NCBI GenBank assembly: GCA_030528845.1
Contig: JAUMYC010000047.1
Coordinates: forward strand, 1-11,253
Direction of reading: 5' to 3'
Length of the DNA stretch: 11,253 nt
From: Eubacteriales bacterium
GTDB taxonomy: Bacteria > Bacillota_A > Clostridia > Christensenellales > Aristaeellaceae
A program made the position numbers and the translations under genes. Position 1 is the first letter of the stretch. Each line of letters starts with the position of its first letter. Shown one piece after another: positions 1 through 5,856 of the stretch. The notes under the pieces are model-generated. The model searched no databases, had not been told where the DNA came from, and saw only the letters and a program-made list of their open reading frames with translations.

Positions 1-52
1 TGTTTGGCTACGAACCAAAAGGTCAGGGGTTCGAATCCCTTCAGGCACGCCA
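1..52 (+). tRNA. tRNA-Arg(ACG), 3' part, 5' end cut by window
   Basis: The window begins inside the anticodon arm. Bases 3-7 (TTTGG) pair with 15-19 (CCAAA) and enclose the seven-base loop CTACGAA at 8-14, which gives anticodon ACG (arginine, CGN codons). The variable region is 20-24. The T arm is 25-29 / 37-41 around TTCGAAT. The 3' acceptor strand CAGGCAC is at 42-48, with discriminator G49 and an encoded CCA at 50-52. In bacteria A34 of this tRNA is normally converted to inosine by TadA. Loop position 32 is C, the site of 2-thiolation in enterobacterial tRNA-Arg(ICG). The D arm and 5' acceptor strand lie outside the window. Confidence 0.95.
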
Positions 53-53
53 C

Positions 54-91
54 AAAACAACCTTTGTCTTTTAGACAAAGGTTGTTTTTTT
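54..91 (+). terminator. Intrinsic terminator of the tRNA
   Basis: A perfect 14-bp stem (AACAACCTTTGTCT at 56-69 with its complement at 73-86) has a TTT loop and runs directly into a T tract (85-91). It begins four bases after the tRNA CCA end, so it should end the tRNA transcript. Confidence 0.9.
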
Positions 92-134
92 CGTTCCGCC
101 CGCCTCAAAAAAACCGACAAGGAGAACAAAAATC

Positions 135-554
135 ATGATCGTGGAAAGATCCTGCGGCGCCGTCGTGTTCACCAAAGAGGGCGGGAAGATACAATATGTG
201 ATCATCCGCTCGAAGGAGGGCTTTTACGGCTTCCCCAAGGGCCATGTGGAGGGGCAGGAGAGCGAGCGCGAAACGGCGCTGCGCGAGATCGAGGAAGAAA
301 CGGGTCTGCGCGCGGCGCTGCTCGAGGGCTTCCGCACGGAGGACAGCCATCCCTTTACGCGCGGCGGCGAGACGCGGATGAAGCACATCGTGTATTTTCT
401 GGCCGAATATGCGGGCCAGACGCCCGTTGCGCAGGAGGAGGAGCTGAGCGGCGTTTGCCTGATGGAGTACGAAAGCGCCATGCAGGCGTTTCAGTTTGAA
501 AGTTCGAGGAGGATCCTTGCGCAGGCGCATGCGTTTCTGCAGCAGCGCGGATAA
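135..554 (+). CDS. NUDIX hydrolase, bis(5'-nucleosyl)-tetraphosphatase-like
   Basis: This is a 139-residue protein with a textbook Nudix box at residues 36-58: G36, E42, then REIEEETGL at 50-58. These residues bind the divalent metal for cleavage of nucleoside diphosphates linked to another group. The N-terminal SCGAVVF and the FPKGH before the box resemble asymmetrical Ap4A hydrolases, which remove dinucleoside polyphosphates made by aminoacyl-tRNA synthetases, so that is the likely substrate class. The length is normal for a single-domain Nudix protein, and it should be cytoplasmic. AAGGAG (119-124) lies about 10 bases before ATG 135. Only about 43 bases separate the tRNA terminator from the ATG and I find no convincing promoter there, so transcription may depend on readthrough. 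The family is certain; the exact substrate is not. Confidence 0.9.
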   Translation: MIVERSCGAVVFTKEGGKIQYVIIRSKEGFYGFPKGHVEGQESERETALREIEEETGLRAALLEGFRTEDSHPFTRGGETRMKHIVYFLAEYAGQTPVAQEEELSGVCLMEYESAMQAFQFESSRRILAQAHAFLQQRG

Positions 555-570
555 AAAAGGAACAGACGAA

Positions 571-608
571 AGCCCGACCGCCGATGAAGACCGGCGGCCG
601 GGCTTTTT
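571..608 (+). terminator. Terminator between convergent NUDIX and HAD genes
   Basis: AGCCCG (571-576) and CCGCCG (578-583) pair with CGGCGG (592-597) and CGGGCT (599-604), with one internal mismatch and a loop of eight bases. A run of five T (604-608) follows on the plus strand, 16 bases after the NUDIX stop. On the minus strand only a short T run follows, so it may act weakly for the HAD gene as well. Confidence 0.85.
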
Positions 609-656
609 CTGCAACGAACGGCGGCCCGGCCGCGTCCAAGGGACATGCGGCGCTTC

Positions 657-1427
657 TCAGCCGAGCTCCTCGATGATGCGCGCGATGGCGTGGTCGGTAT
701 TTTTGCAGACGACGCGGTCCGCCGCGGCCTTGAGCACCTCCGCCGCGTTTTCCACGGCGACGCCGATATCGGCCATGCGGATGAGGGAGAGGTCGTTTTC
801 GTAATCGCCCACGCCGATGATGGTCAGGTTTGTTTGCCCGGCCCAGTCGCGCAGCACCTGCAGGCATTCGCCCTTGCCGGTGCCCTTCGCGTGCAGCTCG
901 AGCCCCTCGGAGAAGGAGCGGTTGAGTTCGTAGCGGTCGCCGTAGAGCGATCGGGCGAGGGCCATGACCTGCGGGGTGTGCTGTTCGTCCTGCACGAGCA
1001 TCCCCTTATACCACGGGCGCGGCACGCGGGCAAAGCGCTCGCGCAGGGTCTCCGGGTCGGTGGGACGCCATGTGGTGGCGGTCCTGTCGCCGCCGAAGAG
1101 CACCACGCGCTTGACGGGGCTGCGCTCCGCGAGGGAGCACAGGTCTTCATAGCCTTTTTCGTCCAGCGGGAATTCCGCCACGGCCCGGTCGATGTCGAGC
1201 GGGTCGGAGATATAGGTCCCGTTCATGGAAACGACGGGCGCGTTGGGCAGAAAGGAAGCGCGCTTGGCGAGGATAAAATCCGGCGCGCGCCCGGTGGCGA
1301 TGGTGAACAGGCCGCCTTCGGCCTGAAAACGGCGCACGGCGGCGGCGTTTTCCGGGGAGACCTCGCCGTTCTCGGCAAAGGAGCCGTCAAAGTCGGTCAC
1401 GATCATATAGCCGGTGTATTTTCCCAT
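657..1427 (-). CDS. Cof-type HAD-IIB family phosphatase
   Basis: This 256-residue cytoplasmic hydrolase has all four HAD motifs. Motif I is DFDGS at 12-16 (nucleophile D12, acid/base D14; the usual final Thr is Ser). Motif II Thr is T45 in ATGR (44-47). Motif III Lys is probably K185. Motif IV is GVGDYENDLSL, with D208 and D212 binding Mg2+. A large C2-type cap sits between motifs II and III, as in Cof/YidA sugar-phosphate and nucleotide phosphatases, so the family dephosphorylates small phosphorylated metabolites. The substrate cannot be read from sequence. GGAGGG lies about nine bases before the ATG, and a recognisable promoter precedes it (1475-1503). A second, distant HAD-IIB gene lies at 10375-11178. 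Confidence 0.9.
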   Translation of the reverse strand: MGKYTGYMIVTDFDGSFAENGEVSPENAAAVRRFQAEGGLFTIATGRAPDFILAKRASFLPNAPVVSMNGTYISDPLDIDRAVAEFPLDEKGYEDLCSLAERSPVKRVVLFGGDRTATTWRPTDPETLRERFARVPRPWYKGMLVQDEQHTPQVMALARSLYGDRYELNRSFSEGLELHAKGTGKGECLQVLRDWAGQTNLTIIGVGDYENDLSLIRMADIGVAVENAAEVLKAAADRVVCKNTDHAIARIIEELG

Positions 1428-1474
1428 GGCAGTGCCCTCCGTTTGTCGCTTGCGTAATGAAGTCGGATAAAAAC

Positions 1475-1503
1475 AGGATACCGCGCGGCGGCGGAAAGGT
1501 CAA
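1475..1503 (-). promoter_or_regulatory. Sigma-A-type promoter for the minus-strand HAD gene
   Basis: Read on the minus strand, TTGACC (1503-1498, 5 of 6 to the -35 consensus) is followed after exactly 17 bases by TATCCT (1480-1475, 4 of 6 to the -10). It points at the HAD start codon 48 bases further on. Confidence 0.65.
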
Positions 1504-1508
1504 TAGCC

Positions 1509-1537
1509 TTGTGCGGAAAAGGGAAGCGTGCTATAAT
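1509..1537 (+). promoter_or_regulatory. Extended -10 promoter for the PpiC-like gene
   Basis: A perfect TATAAT (1532-1537) is preceded by TG at 1529-1530, giving the extended -10 TGCTATAAT. A weak -35 (TTGTGC, 1509-1514) lies 17 bases upstream. It drives the gene starting at 1591. Its -35 is only five bases from the -35 of the divergent HAD promoter. Confidence 0.75.
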
Positions 1538-1590
1538 GCGTTGAATGCCGCGCGCGGAGGCGCCCGGCTGCAAAAGGAGTGGTATTTTCG

Positions 1591-2742
1591 ATGATGAAAA
1601 AAGCGATATTGTGGCTGGTCTGCCTGATGCTCGCCGTTGCGCCCGCGCTGGCGCAGGGCGGGGCGGTCGTGGCGGAGGTCGGCGGCACGAAGATCACGCG
1701 CGCGGAGGTGGACGCCGCCTTTATGGCGGCCTACGGCGAGCAGTATGAGGCCGAGGAGGCCTTCGAGCTGCGGCATGGGCTGGTCGAGCAGATGCTGCGC
1801 GAAACGACGGAGAGGCTGATGCAGCAGCAGATGGGCTTCGATACGCCCTCGCAGCAGGAGATCGACGCGGTCACCGCGCTGGCGCAGCAGGAATACGCCA
1901 ATTATGTGGAATATTACATGGCGCTGTTTGACGACGGCTCCATGACGCAGGAAGAGCTGCGGGAGATGACGCAGGCGTATCTTAGGTCCATGGACATGTC
2001 TCTGGAGGATTACACGCAGCAGGCGATCGGTGCGCTGGCGGGCGAAAAGCTGCGCGCATGGGCGCTGCAGGGCGTTGCGCTGAGCGAGGAGGAGCTGCAT
2101 GCGGCCTATGAGGCTATGGTGCGCGACGAGCAGGCGCTCTGCTCCGTCTATCCGGACAGCTTCCTCTCCTGCGCGTATTACGGCATGCCCTATCTCTATG
2201 TGCCGGAGGGCGTGCGCGAGATCCGGCAGATCGTGGTCTCCTTCGACGAGGAGCAGCGGCTGGAATACGGCTTTTTGGCCGATGCCGCCGCCCGCGGGGA
2301 GGACGCCTCGGCCGATCTGGACGCGCTGTATGCGCAGCTGGATGGGCGCGTGCTGGAGATCCGCAATCAGCTCGATTCCGGCAAGTCCTTTGCGGACGTG
2401 GAAACGGAATACAGCGACGACTGGACGATGCTCAGCGCGGACGGACAGGCCGCCGTGCGCTATGTCTGCGAGGGCGCGCAGATCTGGGATCCGCTCTTTA
2501 CGCAGGCGGCCATGGCGCTCGAGAGCGTGGGAGAGATCTCCGCGCCGGTGCGCATGAGCGACGGCGTGCATATCCTCTGCTATGCGGCGGACGTTCCCTC
2601 CGGCGCGGTCCCCTTTGAGCAGGCGCGCGATTATGTGGCCGAATACGCGCTGTATGAAAAGCAGATGCAGACCTATGAAGATGCGCTGGCGGGCTGGATG
2701 GAAGAGCTGGGCGCGCAGATCTATCTCGAAGGGTTGGAATGA
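1591..2742 (+). CDS. Secreted PpiC/SurA-like peptidyl-prolyl isomerase or foldase
   Basis: This is a 383-residue exported protein. Residues 1-21 form a Sec signal peptide (MMKK, a hydrophobic core, then APALA before Q22) with no lipobox, so it should be released or retained outside the membrane rather than lipid-anchored like PrsA. Residues about 22-195 form a helical SurA/trigger-factor-like chaperone region. Residues about 208-330 match a parvulin (PpiC) domain, with GKSFADVETEYS in the middle and VGEISAPVRMSDGVHIL at the end. The conserved first parvulin His is Q213 here, while the last is kept (H327), so chaperoning may outweigh isomerase activity. The start at 1591 is chosen because AAAGGAG (1573-1579) precedes it; the in-frame GTG at 1579 lies inside that site. 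The family is confident; the client proteins are unknown. Confidence 0.82.
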   Translation: MMKKAILWLVCLMLAVAPALAQGGAVVAEVGGTKITRAEVDAAFMAAYGEQYEAEEAFELRHGLVEQMLRETTERLMQQQMGFDTPSQQEIDAVTALAQQEYANYVEYYMALFDDGSMTQEELREMTQAYLRSMDMSLEDYTQQAIGALAGEKLRAWALQGVALSEEELHAAYEAMVRDEQALCSVYPDSFLSCAYYGMPYLYVPEGVREIRQIVVSFDEEQRLEYGFLADAAARGEDASADLDALYAQLDGRVLEIRNQLDSGKSFADVETEYSDDWTMLSADGQAAVRYVCEGAQIWDPLFTQAAMALESVGEISAPVRMSDGVHILCYAADVPSGAVPFEQARDYVAEYALYEKQMQTYEDALAGWMEELGAQIYLEGLE

Positions 2743-2748
2743 ACGGAG

Positions 2749-2783
2749 CGCCCCGGGTTTTGACGAGCCCGGGGCGTTTTTTT
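2749..2783 (+). terminator. Strong intrinsic terminator after the PpiC-like gene
   Basis: A perfect 9-bp stem CGCCCCGGG / CCCGGGGCG (2749-2757 with 2768-2776) has a 10-base loop and is followed by seven T (2777-2783). It starts six bases after the stop codon. Confidence 0.93.
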
Positions 2784-2821
2784 GTGCGGGAGTATCCGCC
2801 CGGCGATGGGCTTTTATGGAC

Positions 2822-3036
2822 GGGCGACCGCAAGGGTCGCCCCTACAGGGTCGGCAGCAGGAGATTGGTATGTAGGGGCGGGCCTTGCGCCCGCCCGTAT
2901 GTTTGCGAGCCCGGTGAGGTTGGCGTTAGGAGATTGGTATGTAGGGGCGGGCCTTGCGCCCGCCCGTAATGTTTACGGAGGCTGGAGATGTCAGCGATAG
3001 AAGATCGGCAAGTAGGGGCGGGCCTTGTGCCCGCCC
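2822..3036. repeat. Array of four GTAGGGGCG-type palindromic repeats
   Basis: Three direct copies of GTAGGGGCGGGC-CTTGC-GCCCGCCC have 8-bp stems at 2876-2883/2889-2896, 2945-2952/2958-2965 and 3016-3023/3029-3036, spaced 69 and 71 bp apart. They share the upstream flank AGGAGATTGGTATGTAG in copies 1 and 2; copy 3 has a diverged flank and loop CTTGT. A fourth copy is inverted at 2822-2846: GGGCGACC (2822-2829) and GGTCGCCC (2835-2842) around the same loop read in reverse, with paired changes that keep the stem. The 2784-3107 spacer otherwise shows nothing coding; short open frames across it are repeat-derived. Confidence 0.88.
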
Positions 3037-3107
3037 GTTATGTTTGCGGGAAAGGGCGGAGTCTGCGTTTTTTTTGCGCGTGAAATTCCCGTTATTCATC
3101 TGCGATG

Positions 3108-3129
3108 CTTGATTGAATCAAGATTCTTG
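3108..3129. promoter_or_regulatory. Nested palindromes over the promoter, candidate operator
   Basis: CTTGATT-G-AATCAAG (3108-3122) is a perfect 15-bp inverted repeat covering the -35. It overlaps CAAGA-T-TCTTG (3119-3129), a second perfect palindrome in the spacer, and GAATC-AA-GATTC (3115-3126) bridges both. Such symmetry between -35 and -10 is typical of a dimeric repressor site. I cannot name the regulator. Confidence 0.5.
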
Positions 3130-3137
3130 AGTATAAT
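3109..3137 (+). promoter_or_regulatory. Promoter of the fmdB-type gene and probably murA
   Basis: TTGATT (3109-3114) and a perfect TATAAT (3132-3137) are separated by exactly 17 bases and lie 69 bases before the zinc-ribbon gene. No other good promoter is seen before murA, so both genes are probably on this transcript. Confidence 0.78.
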
Positions 3138-3206
3138 AAGGACAGAGCGGGTCTGCCCGTATTTTGGCATGCCTGCGAGCGGTTTCTGTGAAAAGGAGCT
3201 GAAAAC

Positions 3207-3425
3207 ATGCCTCTGTATTTGTTTTCCTGCAAGTCCTGCGGCCATAAATTCGAAGCGCTGACGTCGTTCTCGAAGATCGGGCAGGTCGTGTGCGAGAAAT
3301 GCGGCGAGCAGGTCGAGCGGCTCTACGACGGCGCGACGGTGTTCGGCGGTTCCTCCGAAAAGGAAGCGCAGAGCGCGCCCGCCTGCCCCGGGTGCTGCCC
3401 CGGCTGCGCAAGGGCGCAGAGATAA
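3207..3425 (+). CDS. FmdB-family zinc-ribbon protein
   Basis: This is a 72-residue protein. It begins MPLYLFSC, the characteristic start of the FmdB/putative regulatory protein family, and has a four-cysteine zinc ribbon: C8, C11, C29 and C32. FmdB-like proteins are small cytoplasmic proteins often annotated as regulators, but their molecular role is poorly defined. After a short linker the C-terminus adds a second cysteine cluster, CPGCCPGC (60-67), which could bind another metal. AAGGAG (3193-3198) sits eight bases before the ATG. It precedes murA by 150 bases on the same strand and shares the only evident promoter. The family call is secure; the function is not. Confidence 0.85.
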   Translation: MPLYLFSCKSCGHKFEALTSFSKIGQVVCEKCGEQVERLYDGATVFGGSSEKEAQSAPACPGCCPGCARAQR

Positions 3426-3484
3426 TCCGGCTATTTTACGGCGACGGAAGAGAAAAGCCTCTTTTGCCGCCCTGCGATACGGCT

Positions 3485-3564
3485 CCGGAGGGCTGCCTCC
3501 GGCCAATGCGCGCGCCTGCGGGCGCTGCGAGCATGACATATGGAAAGGACCGCCCCTTGGGCGG
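3485..3564 (+). other. Structured leader between fmdB-type gene and murA
   Basis: Three consecutive hairpins occupy the 150-base gap: CCGGAGG-GCTG-CCTCCGG (3485-3502, 7 bp), GCGCC-TGCG-GGCGC (3512-3525, 5 bp) and CCGCCC-CTT-GGGCGG (3550-3564, 6 bp). None is followed by a T tract, so they do not look like terminators. The last ends 11 bases before the preferred murA ATG. Confidence 0.6.
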
Positions 3565-3575
3565 CTGGTGCTTTT

Positions 3576-4835
3576 ATGGGAGAGATCCTGCGGATACACG
3601 GCGGAGTCAGGCTCGAGGGGGAAGTGACCGTCAGCGGCGGCAAGAACGCGGCCGTGGCCATCATTCCCGCGGCGATGCTTGCGCTGTCTCCCTGCCGCAT
3701 TGAAAACCTGCCCGACAACGAAGACGCGCGCGTGCTGATGAGCCTTCTGCGCTGGCTGGGCGCGCAGGTGGAGATGGACGGCAATGTGATGGAGATCGAC
3801 GCGCGCACGGTGGACAAGTATAACCCGCCCTACGAGCTTGTCTCCAAGATGCGCGCTTCCTATTATCTCGTTCCGGTGCTTTTGGGCCTGTTCGGCAGGG
3901 CCGAGGTGCCGCTGCCCGGCGGCTGTGATATCGGCGCGCGTCCCATCGACCAGACGATCAAGGGCATCCGCAGCCTCGGCGCGGACATCCGCATCGAAAA
4001 GGGCACGATCGTTGCGACGGCGGATCAGCTCATCGGCAGCGATGTATATCTGGACATGCCCTCTGTCGGCGCGACGATCAACACCATGCTCGCCGCCGTC
4101 ATGGCCCGGGGCAACACGACCATCTACAACGCCGCCAAGGAGCCGCATGTGGTCGATCTGGCCAACTTTTTGGGCTCCATCGGCGCGCGCGTGCGCGGCG
4201 CGGGCACGGATATCATCCGCATCCGCGGCGGCATGCAGATGCACGGCTCCAACTACGCCATCATCCCGGATCAGATCGAGACCGGCACGCTCATGATCGC
4301 CGCCGCCGCCACTCTCGGTGACGTCACGATTACCGGCGCAGTGCCGCATCATATGGAAGCGCTTTCGGCAAAGCTGCTGGAGATGGGCGTGCATATCACC
4401 GAATATGACGACCGCATCCGCGTGCGCGCAAACGGCAAGCTGCGCGCGGTGAACATCAAAACGCAGGCGTATCCCGGCTTCCCGACCGACCTGCAGCAGC
4501 CCATGACCGCGCTTTTGACCATCGCCAGCGGCACGAGCGTGGTCAACGAGCGCATCTACGAATCCCGCCTGCGCTTTACCGACGAACTCGAGCGCATGGG
4601 CGCGGACGTCCATGTGATCGACAGCCGCACCGCGATCGTCAACGGCGTCGACAGCCTCTACGGCGCGCATATCACCGCTACGGATCTGCGCGCGGGCGCG
4701 GCGATGGTCATCGCCGGGCTCATGGCCGAGGGCGTGACGGAGATCGACGGGCTGCACCACATCCTGCGCGGCTACGAGCGGCTGGACGAAAAGCTGCGGG
4801 ACCTCGGCGCGCATGTGGAACGCTTCAGCAAGTAA
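3576..4835 (+). CDS. murA: UDP-N-acetylglucosamine 1-carboxyvinyltransferase MurA
   Basis: MurA transfers enolpyruvate from PEP to UDP-GlcNAc, the first committed step of peptidoglycan synthesis, in the cytoplasm. The 419 residues match the family's usual length. K23 and N24 lie in SGGKNA (usually SGAKNA). The catalytic Cys is C117 in PGGCDIGARP, the form normally sensitive to fosfomycin, with R122 nearby. D305 is in GFPTDLQ and R398 in RGYERL. The two-lobed repeat of the EPSP-synthase fold is intact. I chose ATG 3576 because MGEILRIHGG aligns with family N-termini. An in-frame ATG at 3540 would add 12 residues; the frame is closed upstream by TGA at 3534. Neither start has a strong ribosome binding site, only GGTG at 3567-3570, unlike every other gene here. 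Confidence 0.95.
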   Translation: MGEILRIHGGVRLEGEVTVSGGKNAAVAIIPAAMLALSPCRIENLPDNEDARVLMSLLRWLGAQVEMDGNVMEIDARTVDKYNPPYELVSKMRASYYLVPVLLGLFGRAEVPLPGGCDIGARPIDQTIKGIRSLGADIRIEKGTIVATADQLIGSDVYLDMPSVGATINTMLAAVMARGNTTIYNAAKEPHVVDLANFLGSIGARVRGAGTDIIRIRGGMQMHGSNYAIIPDQIETGTLMIAAAATLGDVTITGAVPHHMEALSAKLLEMGVHITEYDDRIRVRANGKLRAVNIKTQAYPGFPTDLQQPMTALLTIASGTSVVNERIYESRLRFTDELERMGADVHVIDSRTAIVNGVDSLYGAHITATDLRAGAAMVIAGLMAEGVTEIDGLHHILRGYERLDEKLRDLGAHVERFSK

Positions 4836-4852
4836 ACGAGGATATGTTTTTT

Positions 4853-4894
4853 GCGAGGGGTGCTTTTCTTTGGGAAAAGAAAAGCACCCCTCGC
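4853..4894. repeat. 19-bp perfect hairpin after murA, not a classic terminator
   Basis: The left arm (4853-4871, beginning GCGAGGGGTGC) pairs perfectly over 19 bp with the right arm (4876-4894) around the loop GGGA. Its T run (4847-4852) is on the wrong, upstream side for plus-strand termination, and none follows on either strand. It starts 17 bases after the murA stop, so it could protect or process the mRNA 3' end, or be a dispersed repeat. Confidence 0.85.
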
Positions 4895-4989
4895 GCTCCC
4901 CGAAAAGAAACCTGTTATTGGGGGATCCATTCGGATTCGTTTGATACAGAGAAAAGAGCGCCCGCTTGCGCTTGTTGAAAAGAAACCTG
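4879..4989 (+). repeat. Degenerate direct repeat ending GAAAAGAAACCTG
   Basis: Two segments (4879-4914 and 4951-4989) share GAAAAG at the left, a GC-rich middle (CTCGCGCT versus CTTGCGCT) and an identical 13-base end GAAAAGAAACCTG (4902-4914 and 4977-4989). The first overlaps the right arm of the 19-bp hairpin. The second has its own small hairpin AGCGC/GCGCT (4957-4972). No gene lies in 4836-5100. Confidence 0.65.
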
Positions 4990-5017
4990 CAATGATAGCT
5001 TGATATTTTATAAAGCG

Positions 5018-5061
5018 AGCGAGCCGACCGAAAGCATTCTTCCGGTCGGCCCGCTTTTTTT
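5018..5061 (+). terminator. Intrinsic terminator between murA and ttcA
   Basis: GCCGACCG (5023-5030) pairs with CGGTCGGC (5043-5050). After one mismatch the stem extends by AGCG/CGCT (5018-5021 with 5052-5055). Seven T (5055-5061) follow on the plus strand, so it ends murA transcription about 180 bases after its stop. On the minus strand only TTTATAAAA follows, so any role for the convergent ttcA transcript is weaker. Confidence 0.85.
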
Positions 5062-5100
5062 GCGTTATGTGCGGCGGGTTTTTCTTTGGAGAAAGGGGCG

Positions 5101-5823
5101 TCAGTCTTTGGGCTTATGCCAGAGGCCGTACTGCTCCTCGTTGCGCAGGGCGGAGAGCATATACTCGCGCGCGTCGGGGAAGCGCTTGCAGATCATGTCC
5201 AGCAGCTCCTTGATGTCCTCGCGCTTGGTGTGGCCGTTGGCCGGGCAGGGCGATTCCACCACCGGCAGCTGCAGCTTGTTGGTCAGGCGGCGGATGTGAT
5301 CCTCCGGCACATAGACCATGGGGCGGATCTGCGTGATGTCGGAGCGGCTGAGGTACGTGGTGGGATGGAAGGTGTGCAGGCGGGCCTCGTAGAGCAGGCT
5401 CATGAGCAGGGTCTCCTCGGCGTCGTCGCGGTGATGGCCGAGGGCGAGCTTGTTGCAGCCGAGCTCGTTGCACAGGTCTGTCAGCGCGCCGCGGCGCATT
5501 TTTGCGCACAGCGAGCAGGGGTTTTTCTCCTTGCGGTCTTCAAAGACGACCTTTGCGATCTCGGTGCGCTTGATCACATAGGGCACTTCCAGCCGGTCGC
5601 ACAGCGCCTGAATGCCGCTCAGGTCAAAGGGCTCGAGCCCGAGGGAGAGCGTGACGGCGGTGAGCGTGAAGGGCTGGCGGCAGAATTTGCGGTAGAGGGC
5701 CATGGCATAGAGCAGCACGAGGCTGTCCTTGCCGCCGGACACGCCCACGGCGACGCGGTCGCCCGCTTCGATCATGCGGAAATCGGCGTCTGCGCGCCGG
5801 ATGCAGCCAAGGGTCGTCTTCAT
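5101..5823 (-). CDS. ttcA: TtcA-like tRNA 2-thiocytidine synthetase
   Basis: This is a 240-residue cytoplasmic PP-loop ATPase. SGGKDS (29-34) is the ATP-pyrophosphate-binding loop. C103 and C106 (CSLC) with C193 (ESPCP) match the three cysteines that hold the Fe-S cluster in TtcA, and GHHRDDAEET (129-138) is the second typical TtcA/TilS motif. TtcA activates C32 of certain tRNAs with ATP and replaces its oxygen with sulfur. It is shorter than the enterobacterial enzyme (about 310 residues), as usual for clostridial members, so the exact target base is not proven. AAAGGAG (5840-5834) precedes the ATG by 10 bases. It lies 33 bases downstream of mgtE on the same strand, so the two are probably cotranscribed. 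Confidence 0.85.
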   Translation of the reverse strand: MKTTLGCIRRADADFRMIEAGDRVAVGVSGGKDSLVLLYAMALYRKFCRQPFTLTAVTLSLGLEPFDLSGIQALCDRLEVPYVIKRTEIAKVVFEDRKEKNPCSLCAKMRRGALTDLCNELGCNKLALGHHRDDAEETLLMSLLYEARLHTFHPTTYLSRSDITQIRPMVYVPEDHIRRLTNKLQLPVVESPCPANGHTKREDIKELLDMICKRFPDAREYMLSALRNEEQYGLWHKPKD

Positions 5824-5856
5824 GGGGCGAATGCTCCTTTGGTCGTTGATGGGGGA

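Noticed and set aside
1579..1590. GTG at 1579 as start of the PpiC-like gene
   Set aside because: It lies within the AAAGGAG ribosome binding site; the ATG at 1591 gives correct spacing and a clean signal peptide.
2739..3000. Short plus-strand frames encoding repeated GGPCARP-like peptides
   Set aside because: They are translations of the palindromic DNA repeats; no ribosome binding site and they begin at a terminator.
2859..3040. CRISPR array suspected from about 70-bp periodicity
   Set aside because: The repeated part is a GC-rich palindrome whose flanks are partly repeated too; there are no uniform unique spacers and no cas genes. The 76-bp units at 7588-7739 are directly abutting, with no spacers.
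3096..4814. A 572-codon minus-strand frame across the fmdB-type gene and murA
   Set aside because: It is antisense to intact murA, has no ribosome binding site and no recognisable domain.
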